DNA of 64,000 nt from Agapanthus africanus (lineage: Eukaryota > Streptophyta > Magnoliopsida > Asparagales > Amaryllidaceae): positions 187,877,044 through 187,941,043 of the forward strand of contig CM057344.1 in assembly GCA_030015575.1 (NCBI GenBank), in the 5' to 3' direction. A program made the position numbers and the translations under genes. The notes under the pieces were generated by a model, which made no database searches, had not been told where the DNA came from, and worked only from the letters and a program-made list of their open reading frames with translations. Below, piece by piece: positions 44,119 to 55,701 of the stretch. Each line of letters opens with the position of its first letter. The stretch's first letter is position 1.

Positions 44119-47100
44119 ATGACTGGACTTAAGTTACTCCTAGATAAAAACATACTGACAGGGCCAAACTACAAAGATTGGCTCAGGAATGTCAAGATGG
44201 CAATCACTTACGACAAGCTGGGGTATCTTCTTACCACCAAAGCTCCCCCTGTCCCTGGTCCTACTTCCAGCGTCGCGGATAAGGAAATCCGTAAGACTTG
44301 GGAGATTGATAGCGCGAAGGCCAAGTGCCTCGTACTTGCCTCTATGGACAATGAACATCAGAGGAGGCACGAGAATATGGACTTGGAATCCATATTTCTT
44401 CATACAAAAGAACTGTATGGAGAGCAATCTCGTATCGCAAGATACGAAGCGTCGAAAAAGTTATTTTCGGCAAGGATGGCCGTCGGATCATCAGTAGCAT
44501 AACACGTGCTTAAGATGATCGGCTACATTGAGGAGCTCGCGGACCTAGGGACCACATTGGAGAGTGAGCTCTATACGGACTTAGTTCTCCAGTCCCTTCC
44601 TTCCACTTACCCCCAGTTTATACTGAACTTCAACTTACAAGAAAAGGAAGTTGAACTTTCAGAGCTTCTCAACATGCTGAGGAGCGCAAAGGGCACCCTA
44701 CAGAAAGGTAGGAAAACATCCACTTTGTTTGTAGGAGGATCATCTTCTTCTAGGTCCAAGGAGAAAGCCAAGGGAAAGAAGAAGAAAGCCCCCGCAAAAC
44801 CAAGAGGCGGTGTTAGTAAAGTGGATACGAAGGGAAAAGCTAAAGCAACAAAGAAAGCGGGGAAGCTTGTGGATAAGGAAGAATGCTTCTATTGTCATAA
44901 GAAAGGACACTGGAAGAATGATTGCAGGGCCTGGAAGGCCAGAACACAGGAATTGAAGCAGGTTGCACCTTCAGCTTCAGGTGTGTATGTTATTGAAAAC
45001 TGTCTTTCAATAAACTCTACTTCCTGGGTATTGGATACCGGATCAGGATCTCATATCTGTAATTCTTTGCAGGCGTTGAGAAACCGTAGTGTTTTGAAAG
45101 CAGGTGACATGACCCTCAGAGTTGCAAACGGAGCTAGCATGGATGCTAAAGCCGTGGGGGACTATCACCTGGGAATGTCAGATGGACATGTTTTGGTTTT
45201 GCGTAATTGCTTTTTTGTACCCAACGCAACTTGTAATATCATTTCCGTATCTTTGGTTTCTAAAGAAGGTTATGAATTTGCGTTTGTAAGCAATGTTGTA
45301 AACATTCACCTTAATCAAGTTCTGATTGGGTCAGGTATATTGAGCAATGGTATATACGTATTAAACCAACCACAGATTTTCAATGTCCAGAATACACACA
45401 AAAGAAAGTCTCCGGAAATAAATCAGACTTTCTAATGGCATTGTAGACTGGGTCACATCAATGAGAGAAGGTTGACAAAGTTACATACAGAAGGATATTT
45501 GAATCCGTTCGAATATCAATCGTATGCCACTTGTCAATCCTGTCTCAAAGGAAAGATGACAAAGTCTCCGTTCACTGGACACGGAGTAAGAGCGAGCGAG
45601 CTCTTGGGACTCGTACACAGCGACGTGTGCGGTCCAATGTCTACACATGCGCGAAGCGGTTTTTCTTACTTCATTACTTTTACGGATGACTTTTCAAGGT
45701 ACGGTTATGTCTTCTTAATGAAACATAAGTCCGAACCCTTTGGAAAATTCCAGGAATATAAGAATGAAGTAGAAAAACAAACCGGCAAAAGTATCAAGAT
45801 TCTAAGATCGGATCGAGGTGGTGAATACTTGAGTGCCGAGTTCCTGGACTATTTAAAAGAGAACGGAATTCTCTCTCAGCTTACTCCTCCATACACTCCA
45901 CAACATAATGGCGTATCGAAGAGACGGAACCGAACCCTATTGAATATGGTACGGTCCATGATGAGTAACGCTGAGTTACCGCGATCATTCTGGGGGTATG
46001 CGCTAGAATCAGCTGCATACCTTTTGAACCGAGTTCCCACTAAGACTGTGCCTACCACACCTTATGAGTTATGGAGTGGGAAGAAACCCTATCTTCAATA
46101 TCTGAAGATCTGGGGATGTCCAGCTTTTGTCAAAAAGCAGCATGCAGACAAACTCGAGGCACGCTCAGTACTGTGCAAGTTTGTGGGATACCCAAAGAAC
46201 ACCAGGGGGTATCTTTTCTACCACGCAGAGGAACAAAAAGTCGTTGTTTCTCGTAATGCCCACTTTCTAGAACACCAGTTCTTAGAAAAGGAAATTAGTA
46301 GGAGCGCAGTAGAACTGGAAGAAATTCCAGAACCACGAGCTATTACTGAAAGCTTAGTGGAACCAGAGGGTTCAAAAGAACAGGACATTCCTACGCCGCT
46401 CCGCAGGAGTAGTAGGCAGTCTCATCCGCTCGAGAGATACTACGGTTTTCTCATAGACGGGGATAGAGAGGATTGCATCATAGATTATGATGAGCCTACT
46501 AGCTTCCAGCAAGCCGTTCAGAGCGTTGACTCAGTAAAATGGCTGGATGCAATGCGGACCGAAATGGAGTCCATGTACACCAACAAAGTATGGACGTTGG
46601 ACATTGCTCCAGACGGGGTAAAACCCGTAGGATGCAAGTGGATCTTCAAAAGGAAGATTGGTGTAGATGGACAGGTTGAGACCTATAAAGCTAGACTTGT
46701 TGCAAAGGGTTTCCGTCAAAGACCTGGCTTGGACTATGACGAAACCTTTTCTCCAGTGGCTATGCTGAAATCCATTCAGATCCTTCTTGCCATTGCTGCC
46801 TTCCACGATTATGAGATCTGGCAAATGGACGTAAAGAACGCTTTTCTAAATGGAAATTTAGAGGAGTGTGTCTATATGGACCAACCAGAGGGTTTCATTC
46901 AGAGTGGGAGCAGCGGAAAGGTGTGCAAGTTGCTTAAGTCCATCTATGGACTAAAGCAGGCATCGCGGAGTTGGAACATCTGTTTTGATGAGACGGTCAA
47001 GGAATTTTGCTTTATCAAAAATCCAGATGAACCATGTATCTATTGTAGATTTGTAGCGAGAACTGTAGTATTCCTCGTTTTGTACGTGGATGACATTCTC

Positions 47101-47326
47101 TTAATAGGAAATGACATTCCTATGCTACAATCTGTCGAGGGGTTCTTGTCACACAGGTTCTCCATGAAAGACCTGGGTGATGCCTCATACATCCTGGGGA
47201 TCCGGATCCATCGTGATAGATCCAAGAGGATATTAGGATTTCACAGTCCAGGTACATCGACACCATACTGAAAAGATTCAGTATGGAAGATTCCAAGCGT
47301 GGTAACCTACTGGCTTGTCATGGGAT
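44119..47326 (+). pseudogene. Element C gag-pol, first part (three lesions)
   Basis: The start is the ATG at 44119 (MTGLKLLLDKN). Gag core: YKDWLRNVKMAITYDK, ELYGEQSRIARYEASKKL, then TAA at 44500-44502 in the same frame, YTDLVLQSLPSTYPQF, a lysine-rich stretch and zinc knuckle CFYCHKKGHWKNDC. Protease WVLDTGSGSHIC is intact. A second in-frame TAA (45433-45435) replaces the leucine before WHCRLGH of the integrase zinc finger. Integrase motifs HSDVCGP and RSDRGGE are kept, but the catalytic glutamate is lysine (GVSKRRN). RT has YVDD. One base is missing near 47241, shifting the frame to the insertion point of E. The rest is at 57916-58662. Confidence 0.92.
47322..47326. repeat. Target-site duplication of element E (gggat; second copy 57916-57920)
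   Basis: gggat flanks both ends of E. The C pol sequence continues directly across it. Confidence 0.95.
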
Positions 47327-49550
47327 TGTAGGGTTCCTGGGCACACTATAGAGGTCTCACATGGCATCAACCATGCCAATTTCAAATTTTACGAGTGCCG
47401 AGAAACCCTAATACGGATCATCGACTAGAATTTTAGGCGAAACATTAAACTAGTTAACGACATAACTAAAAGTGAGAAGCTACAACCTTTGTAGATCCGG
47501 TTATCCACTTCCTTAGCTCCACGTAGTTGTCCCCTCGCTGTCCATCTCGAATCCCGGACTCTCGCATCGGCTTCATCGGAGAAATGAGCGGAACAGTCAT
47601 CGGCTACGATGCCGAAGATGATCTACGTCGAGGTTACACAAGATCAAGCTCCAACTTCACCAAGTTATGAAACTTGTGAAGAAAACACCCTATACTACTT
47701 GGCAAAAGGTAGAGGGTGAAGAAATAGGAGGTGGGTTCACTTTAGAATTGGATTTCTCACACTTTCGCTCAAGAAGCCATTGATGATAGCAAGCTTTTTC
47801 TTGAAGAAGAAGAAGAAGCTCAAGATAGAATATGATGAGTATTCATTTTAAAATGCAAAAGAAATGAATACTTATCATAATATGAACCATGGTTAGGTGT
47901 AGAGAATTGACTAAGGTTAGATGAATGGTTAGGGTTAAGCATGAAGACAAAATGGTCACTTTGGTCAAAGCTTCATGAAGTTTCAACAAGCTTCAAGAAT
48001 GATAGCAACCATTTTGTTTTCTTTTGCAATTTCTTTTTAATCCAAATTAAAAAGATAAATGAATGAATAAATAAAAACCCTAACCATTTACTTAACCAAG
48101 GTTTAATTCTTTACACTTAACCAAATGAGCAAGTATCATCAAACATGATACAAACATGTGCACAAAAGTATATCACATATACAACTTGCACAACAAGTGA
48201 GAAAATCCATTTAAAATGAACCAATACTAGTTAATGCAAAGTAATATATCAAATATATAATTATACATTAAATCATTAAATCAACACTTGATTTAGCGAT
48301 CCGGTCATGTCGCACATAACCGACTAGTATACAATGTATCGATTTATCGAATCAACGATTCGATAACTAGGTTATATCGCATACAACCAATCGAAACATT
48401 CATCGCGAGAATGAAATACGATATCACATACTCGCATTATTCTCGGTCCCGCACATATCTCATATGCGCTCCTATTTCGTTTCGCTTGAGCCAGGAAACC
48501 CCTGTGTAGAACTCTAAAGACTCGTCAATACGCCGGTAGCAGATGATGATCATATCAAGCACCCACAAGCCGCAAGCGGTCTGCTAAACGTAATGGCCAC
48601 CCGGGTATTGAGCGATCAGAAGATCGACGAGCTAGCCCGCTCACACTCCTGTGAATCCAACCAGTAACACTTACCGTACAGTCCGGTCTGTTCGTCTGAT
48701 ATGTCGCATATCAAGTCTAGGGGTGGTAAACGTCAGACCCCAATAACCGATAAGTCGTGCCGATGTGAGGCTCATAACGGGTCGAGAAACTACTGGTAAC
48801 ACTTACCAGCAAATCTCTGATCAGCCCTGGCCAGGGACTTCCCTGTTACGGCCAATCGAGCACAGCGCAACATCAACCCCCAATACCGGGAGAGACGAAA
48901 CCCCTCCTATCGCTCATTGCCTCCATGTGACTCGGGACTGTACCTAAAGACCACCGTTTTGCACGCCCTCATGGACGTGGTAAGGTAGAGATCAAAGCAC
49001 GGTGGGAATCACACAAGACTCTATGACTATCTCGGGTCTACAGACTAACCTGCACAAGTGTCACCTGAGAACTGCCATCTGACGTGAGGTATAATACCAT
49101 CTGGGAGTTCTCGGCGAGTCCGTCCAGTGTACCCAGTCTCCACTGAGCACCCGTATACCATCTCTGATGTCAAACACCAATGGATATGGGATCATCCATC
49201 GCCCATCTCATGGGTCGAGAAACGTATACGCTAGTCTATACTGGTATATCGATACCCCGTCTCGATACACCCACGACTAGGGACCTTGAAGGATGTACTT
49301 ATGGACTACCATGTCCCCACTAGTATGATCTTCATCATAGTCCAGGCTGTCAAGTACACATCCTAAGGGCTTTACCAACATGTAACTAAAAGACAGTTTA
49401 AGGAGACAAGTGTACATGTTAAGATAAAGAGTAAGCAGATAGCATACTATCATATCGAGCAAGAAAGTCATCTCTATATATGTCCAAGCATCCAATATAA
49501 TATACATCATCTGTACAATACTGGCCTCTAGGGCATACATACAACTAACA
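47327..49550 (-). repeat. 3' LTR of element E (2,224 bp)
   Basis: The minus-strand start is TGTTAGTTGTATGTATGCCC and the end is GGAACCCTACA. It matches 55702-57915. Confidence 0.96.
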
Positions 49551-49563
49551 ATCTCCCACTTGC
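49551..49563 (-). other. Polypurine tract of element E
   Basis: GCAAGTGGGAGAT on the minus strand directly abuts the LTR. Confidence 0.9.
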
Positions 49564-49564
49564 A

Positions 49565-52500
49565 CTAGGGCCAGCTGCTGTAGTATCGCATACCGAGCAT
49601 CCCGAAGAGTCTCTCAAGCTGTATCTGGGGGATGGCCTTCGTGAGTGGATCCGCCGTGTTGTTCTTCGTGTCAACCCTCCTAACCTCGATTTCCCGGCGA
49701 TCAACTATCTCCCGGATCAGGTGATACCGCTTTAGAATATGCCTGGATCGCTGATGGGACCTGGATTCCTTGGCCAAAGCCACCGCTCCATTGTTATCAC
49801 AATACAAAGGTATTGGATGCTCAATGGATGGAACCACACCAAGTTCAGTAATGAACTTCTTGATCCGGACAGCCTCTTTAGCAGCATCGTTGGCAGCGAT
49901 GTATTCAGCCTCCATTGTCGAGTCTACCACGGTTTCCTGCTTGGAACTCTTCCAGCTAAACGCCCCTCCGTAAAGGGTAAAGACAAATCCCGACTGCGAC
50001 TTTAAGTCGTCCTTATCACTCTGGAAGCTTGAATCGGTAAAGGACTCCACTTGGAGTTCTCCGTTACCATACACCAAGAGCATCTCTTTAGTCCTTCGCA
50101 AGTACTTGAGAATGCTCTTCACAGCTGTCCAGTGACTCTCTCCAAGATCAGCTTGATACCTGCTCACTACACTTAGTGAGTATGCTATATCGGGTCTGGT
50201 ACATAGCATCGCGTACATGATAGAGCCTACAGCCGAAGCATAGGGTATCCCTTGCATGCGAGCTCTCTCCAAATCAGTCTTGGGAGACATCTCTTTGGAG
50301 AGAGTGACTCCAGAGATCGTGGGCAAGTTCCCACGCTTGGATTCTTCCATACTAAACCTCTTTAGTATGGTGTCAATGTACCTGGATTGGGACAATCCCA
50401 ATATCCGTTTGGATCTATCTCTATAGATCCTGATTCCCAATATGCAGGAGGCATCACCAAGATCTTTCATTGAGAATCTTTGTGATAAGAAGAGCTTGAC
50501 CGATTGCAGCATAGGAATATCATTTCCTATCAAGAGTATGTCGTCCACGTACAATACGAGGAAGACCACCTTACTCTCTGCTACCTTCTTGTAGATACAA
50601 GGTTCATCTGGGTTTTTGACGAAATCAAACTCTTTGATAACGACGTCAAAGCAGATGTTCCAACTCTGCGATGCTTGCTTTAATCCATAAATGGATTTAA
50701 GCAGCTTGCACACCTTCCCGCTGCTCCCACTGTCTACGAAGCCCTCTGACTGAGTCATGTACACGCACTCTTCTAAATCACCATTTAGAAAGGCGGTCTT
50801 AACATCCATTTGCCAGATTTCGTAGTCATGATATGCAGTGATGGCAAGCATGATCCGGATGGATTTAAACATAGCCACTGGAGAAAAGGTTTCGTCATAG
50901 TCCACACCTGATCTTTGACGAAAACCCTTTGCTACAAGTCTAGCTTTGAAAGTCTCCACTTTCCCATCTACACCAAGTTTTTTCTTGAAGATCCACTTGC
51001 TCCCGATGGGTTTTACCCCTTCAGGAGCAACATCCAAAGTCCATGCTTTGTTGGTGTACATGGATTCCATCTCGGACCGCATAGCATCCAGCCATTTCAC
51101 TGAGTCCCTACTCATGATGGCCTGCTCGAAGCTAGTTGGGTCATCATCCTCCATGATGCAATCCTCGCTCCCACCATCCATGAGAAAACAGTAGTATCTC
51201 TCAGGTTGGCGAGGAACCCTACTAGATCGGCGGAGTGACTGAGGTTCATCGGGAGTTACTGAATCCTCTGGTTCCACTAAATCTTCAGTTTGAGTTTGTG
51301 TAGCCGGAATTTCTTCCAGTTCTACCTTATCCCCACTAATTTCTTTTGCAAGAAATTCCTTTTCTAAAAAGGTGTCATGTTGAGCAACAAACACTTTTTG
51401 TTCCTCACTGTGGTAGAAAAAATACCCATATGAGTTCTTTGGATATCCCAAAAACTTGCAAAGAACTGACCGTGCCTCGAGCTTGTCCGGATTTTGTCTT
51501 TTGACATAGGCTGGACAACCCCATATCTTAACTCGTTTAAGATATGGCCTCTTCCCACTCCATATCTCATATGGTGTGGTAGGTACAGATTTAGATGGAA
51601 CTTGATTCAATAGGTATGCTGCTGTTTCCAGCGTATATCCCCAAAAGGAAATAGGTAACTCAGCTGTGCTCATCATAGAGCGCACCATATCTAATAGGGT
51701 GCGGTTCCTCCGTTCTGATACACCGTTGTGCTGTGGTGTATATGGAGGAGTCAGCTGTGAGAGAATCCCATTCTCTTTTAGGAAGTCTAGGAATTCATTG
51801 CTCAAGTATTCACCTCCTCGATCAGATCGAAGGATTTTAATACTTTTTCCGGTTTGGTTCTCAACTTCTTGTTTATATTCTTTAAATTTCTCAAAAGCTT
51901 CTGATTTGTGTTTCATCAGGAACACATACCCGAACCTAGAGAGATCGTCAGTGAATGTAATGAAGTATGAAGAACCATCCCTGGCATGTGTAGACATAGG
52001 ACCGCATACATCACTATGTATCAGTCCTAAGAGTTCAGTAACTCTTTCTCCGTGTCCCGTAAACGGAGTTTTGGTCATCTTGCCTTTGAGACATGACTGG
52101 CAAGTGTCATAAGATGAAAATTCAAACGGATTCAAATATCCATCCTTATGCAACTTAGCCAGTCGTGTCGCATTGATGTGACCCAGTCTACAATGCCACA
52201 AGAAGGATTCGTTCAGTTCTGAACTCTTCCTCTTGTGTGTGTTTGTTATGCTCAGAACTGTTGATTGATTTAGAACATAAATGCCATTGCACAACGTGCC
52301 TGATCCAACCAACTTTTGGTTACGGAAAATGTTCATAACATTGTCCTGTAATACAAAATTATATCCCTCTTTACTCAACAAAGAAACCGATATAATGTTG
52401 CATATCAGGTTCGGCATGTAATAGCATTCGTTCAGAACCAATGTATTACCAGTTGGTAATACAAGGTGATATTCCCCGACAGTCTTAGCTGCAACAATTG

Positions 52501-52837
52501 CACCATTTCCAACTCTAATGTCTTTATCACCTTCTCCAAGTTCTCTACCTTTCTTAAGCCCATGTAACTGATTACATATATGGGATCCTGACCCGGTATC
52601 TAATACCCAGGACGTAGAGCAAATGGAGAAACAGTTCTTTGTAACGAACACATCCGAAGAAAATGCATCAACATGTACTTTCTTCATTCGGGTGGCATGG
52701 GAATCCTGGTATTCCCCTATATCCTGTTCAGTCCTATAACTCTTATAAGAAAGAACGGAACCAACGTTCCCCAGCACAGTATAACATGCGGGTTCGGTCA
52801 ATACATCCATATTATTATCTTTATTAGGGCATGACAT
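49565..52837 (-). CDS. pol: Element E pol polyprotein: protease, integrase, RT, RNase H; no gag
   Basis: This is one open frame of 1,090 residues from the ATG at 52835-52837. Residues 1-45 (MSCPNKDNNMDVL onward) match nothing I recognise and replace gag. Protease active site DTGS is at 80-83. Integrase zinc-binding residues are at about 215, 220, 246 and 249, and the catalytic D276, D339 and E375. The RT YVDD is at 763-766. RNase H has FTDSS at about 933, EAEY at about 976 and LYCDNN at 1011. It ends MRYYSSWP at the polypurine tract. No stop, gap or altered catalytic residue is visible, unusual beside the wrecked B and C. G has a 1,080-residue relative. The element should be able to make enzymes but not particles. 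Confidence 0.94.
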   Translation of the reverse strand: MSCPNKDNNMDVLTEPACYTVLGNVGSVLSYKSYRTEQDIGEYQDSHATRMKKVHVDAFSSDVFVTKNCFSICSTSWVLDTGSGSHICNQLHGLKKGRELGEGDKDIRVGNGAIVAAKTVGEYHLVLPTGNTLVLNECYYMPNLICNIISVSLLSKEGYNFVLQDNVMNIFRNQKLVGSGTLCNGIYVLNQSTVLSITNTHKRKSSELNESFLWHCRLGHINATRLAKLHKDGYLNPFEFSSYDTCQSCLKGKMTKTPFTGHGERVTELLGLIHSDVCGPMSTHARDGSSYFITFTDDLSRFGYVFLMKHKSEAFEKFKEYKQEVENQTGKSIKILRSDRGGEYLSNEFLDFLKENGILSQLTPPYTPQHNGVSERRNRTLLDMVRSMMSTAELPISFWGYTLETAAYLLNQVPSKSVPTTPYEIWSGKRPYLKRVKIWGCPAYVKRQNPDKLEARSVLCKFLGYPKNSYGYFFYHSEEQKVFVAQHDTFLEKEFLAKEISGDKVELEEIPATQTQTEDLVEPEDSVTPDEPQSLRRSSRVPRQPERYYCFLMDGGSEDCIMEDDDPTSFEQAIMSRDSVKWLDAMRSEMESMYTNKAWTLDVAPEGVKPIGSKWIFKKKLGVDGKVETFKARLVAKGFRQRSGVDYDETFSPVAMFKSIRIMLAITAYHDYEIWQMDVKTAFLNGDLEECVYMTQSEGFVDSGSSGKVCKLLKSIYGLKQASQSWNICFDVVIKEFDFVKNPDEPCIYKKVAESKVVFLVLYVDDILLIGNDIPMLQSVKLFLSQRFSMKDLGDASCILGIRIYRDRSKRILGLSQSRYIDTILKRFSMEESKRGNLPTISGVTLSKEMSPKTDLERARMQGIPYASAVGSIMYAMLCTRPDIAYSLSVVSRYQADLGESHWTAVKSILKYLRRTKEMLLVYGNGELQVESFTDSSFQSDKDDLKSQSGFVFTLYGGAFSWKSSKQETVVDSTMEAEYIAANDAAKEAVRIKKFITELGVVPSIEHPIPLYCDNNGAVALAKESRSHQRSRHILKRYHLIREIVDRREIEVRRVDTKNNTADPLTKAIPQIQLERLFGMLGMRYYSSWP

Positions 52838-53045
52838 GGTCGCTACCTGGAGAGAGAGAGAGAAGAAAACACTTTAACGTATGCTCTTGCAAGATCAGAT
52901 TGGTTATTATCTTATCTAATCAGGATGGCACCCACTGGTTTTTATCAAATCTTCCTTCAAACCCTAAAAGGAAAGACTAGCCGGGATTAATTACACCCTA
53001 CAACTTCGCCAATCTTTCAGCCAGGCCAGTGTCGGTACTTTGAGG

Positions 53046-53089
53046 GAGGTTCCCCGTGCTTTCGCACGAACCTAATTAATGTAAACCTC
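53046..53089 (-). other. Two-tier stem with GAAA tetraloop (element E)
   Basis: On the minus strand outer GAGGTT (53089-53084) and AACCTC (53051-53046) enclose CGTGC-GAAA-GCACG (53068-53055). Confidence 0.68.
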
Positions 53090-53281
53090 GTTTTCCCAGA
53101 GGCGTAACCCCATTGACACCTTTCTAGACACCTACTTGATCGGCTAATTGTAATGTATAAAACTCTCCCAGGAGTAACTCTTACTTGCAGTGGGTATCGG
53201 GATCCAACTATCTCATAGAAGGTATGCAATCTCATTGCAAATTTCAACACTTGAAATTCCCGATAATACTTTTGCCCCAAA

Positions 53282-53492
53282 CGATCTATAACCTTGACAA
53301 GGTCAACAAACCATAGACCGTAAGTCAAGTTCAACCCGTCATTTCTTGATTGAATTAAACCCACCCGCACGACCCTTGACAAGGTCAACAAGGCCGTACG
53401 ACTACCCTGAAACAATCTGCATCACATGCACAAGCAGATAAGTACTATTCAGCTACCGCACACTACGCCTTGACAAAGGCCAACAAACGCAG
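53282..53492 (-). other. Three-hairpin array in the leader (element E)
   Basis: Plus-coordinate arms are 53282-53289 with 53313-53320 (8 bp, one wobble), 53366-53371 with 53395-53400 (6 bp, one wobble), and 53463-53467 with 53488-53492 (5 bp, one wobble). The loops carry CCTTGACAAGGTCAACAA twice and a close variant once. Confidence 0.72.
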
Positions 53493-53641
53493 CACGAATA
53501 CTAAACAGTTCTTATCTGAAATGACGGAGGGCTACGACAGGTTTTTCTGAAAACCTATTGCGTAATGAACTTGATATCATTGTAGGATCAAATTAAGTTT
53601 TGAAATGGAGTGATTTTGAGGCTTTTCTAGTTTTGCTAAAG

Positions 53642-53871
53642 GGGTCACTCCCGGTGAAGGGATCGCCGGCCCTTTCCTCGTCGAATGAGGTGCGGGATAT
53701 ATCATATATATCACTGTGCAAAGCAGAAACTATAGAAGCAATCAAAAGAAGACCGAGTATGTAGCATCTGCCAGTTATTGCTAAAGGAGTCACTCCCGGT
53801 GAAGGGATCTCGGTCCTTTCCTTATCGAAAAAGGTGCAGGGTACATCATATATACCGCTATGCAAAGCAAG
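53642..53871 (-). repeat. Leader repeat II, two copies (element E)
   Basis: GTCACTCCCGGTGAAGGGAT begins near 53644 and 53788. The hairpin that follows is CCTC-GAGG in one copy and CCTT-AAGG in the other, again compensated. Confidence 0.82.
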
Positions 53872-54039
53872 AACTGTAGCTACCTGTTTTGTTTAAAATT
53901 TGATTCTACGACATCTTAGGTTTCTTTTCTTTCATTAATCACATTAATGAAGTCCCATCATTTATGTCACCTAAACATCACAGATAAATACGACGTACAC
54001 TTATGCCATCCGCATTCGCCTGGATGTCCCCTCGTGCAC

Positions 54040-54060
54040 CGTTAGGTTAGGTAACTAACG
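54040..54060 (-). other. Conserved CGTTAG leader hairpin (element E)
   Basis: CGTTAG 54040-54045 pairs with CTAACG 54055-54060. The neighbouring CATCCGCATTCGCC is shared with A, C and F. Confidence 0.62.
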
Positions 54061-55457
54061 ACAGAGCAGGGTAGGGCTAGTGTGGATGCAAAACATAAGT
54101 AACGACTATATAATATATCATATATACTATATACTGTATCTATCACAGAACATCACATGATCACATCACAGATATCGCAGCAGAAGAAACATATGAAACA
54201 TTGGAAATACTAGGACGTCCGTGTTTTCAATACGAGCCAGTATAAAACACGGATTCCACGGTCGTGATGAATAGCCAATCCCACACCCCTAGACCCCTAC
54301 GAGAGCGGCAAGCAATCCTACCAATTCTAGGGTTAGGAGACCCGGACTCGACTCCTCGAGATGGTCTCCCACTGGACCCTAGAACCCGGTTACTTGTGCT
54401 CCCCTCCTTGGGTCTATCCTAATGCGGAAAAGTAAATAATATACAAAAGGTGACATCTTCCGCAACCTGGAAGTGCCCCAATAAAAGAATATTACATACA
54501 AGTTTTTACATGAATGAAAATGAAAAACACTCATCTCACATAAAAACCCCCGGCTATTCAAACACGACAATCCAATATAACATATCCAGCAACACATAAC
54601 ATCAGCGTAAGTAAATATGTGCATCCCAATTGTCGTTGACATATAGCAACGAAACCGGCGATATCACATATTACACTTACGGTCACAGAAAAGAAAGTGT
54701 AAAACTACAACAGTTGGAATCCACAACCTCATTAGACATCGCATGCCTAATCAAATGAAATACTTAGACATCACATGCCTAACAATTATAAACCCCGCAT
54801 TTTAGTCCCATTATCGAAAACTCTTTTCAATATCAAGTGAGACTAAACCGCTAGATTTATAACATTCATCCAGTTATCTCATAACTGTTTGTGAATTCCA
54901 ATTATTGTATCCCATTCCGGATAAATAGAAAATATTAAACTTTCCGATCGAACATTCGAACACCCAAGTTTTCCCGAAACTGTTCAACACATGAAATAGG
55001 TTCAAAGACATTACTTCATACCTCAGTACCAACGGTCCAGCCGTAGAAGGGTCAAGCCAACGCCTTACATGTGGCACGCCGTACTGCCCCAAACCCGAGG
55101 GCTCAAAGGGCAGTTCAAGATGGTCACATAATCGAGTTAAGGTTTGTTGTCTTCTAAAGGGACCATTGCGTTACTTGCACTACTTAGAACGTCTTTAAAC
55201 CTCAGAAAAACCCAACACTTGGAAATTTTCCGGCAGGGAAAAAGTTGGGTATTTATATCCGGTCGAACTTTTTAACATATTCTAAAGTTATCCGGAAAAA
55301 CACATAGACGAAGTTTAATAATCCGATCGAATCAACGATTCCCAATGCAACCCCAGAACACTCAACTCTTGAGTCAAATTAAAAATTCCCAGAAAACTCA
55401 GCATCATAAAGTAGGAATTACTGTGCAAAAATCGAATGATGATGTCATCATATGGCC

Positions 55458-55498
55458 GCGGAACCGCCGCAGAAGCCAGGCTTCTGCCGCGGTTCCGC
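55458..55498 (-). other. GC-rich stem-loop near the PBS (element E)
   Basis: The 19-nt arms 55458-55476 and 55480-55498 pair at 18 positions, with one mismatch at the eleventh and a 3-nt loop, the same geometry as G but with several changed pairs. Confidence 0.86.
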
Positions 55499-55687
55499 CG
55501 CGCTTTGAACTGATCTCTTGGAAAAATTTGCACCGTAATTCTTAGAATTCCCTGCTGAATTTTTTAAGCATTTTTAGTCTGGAAAAAACCTAGTTTTTAG
55601 AAAAAGTCCAGAGAGCGTGAAAAATATAGGGTTTCGGGTTCGATCGGGTTTCAAACATCGTCTAAGCATCGCCTAAGGCTCTAGCTA

Positions 55688-55700
55688 GGCTCTGATACCA
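55688..55700 (-). other. Primer-binding site of element E
   Basis: TGGTATCAGAGCC on the minus strand lies one base inside the 5' LTR. Confidence 0.93.
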
Positions 55701-55701
55701 C

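Larger units (their letters stand above)
52838..55687 (-). other. Leader of element E
   Basis: About 2.85 kb, non-coding. From pol outward it holds a splice-acceptor-like tract (52843-52866), the two-tier GNRA stem (53046-53089), the three-hairpin array (53282-53492), leader repeat II (53642-53871), the CGTTAG hairpin block (54040-54060), leader repeat I (about 54265-54420) and the GC-rich stem (55458-55498). Confidence 0.85.

Noticed and set aside
53017..53415. 132-codon minus-strand frame in E leader as a gag substitute
   Set aside because: It runs through the hairpin array and two-tier stem, is not kept in G or C, and lacks Gag motifs.
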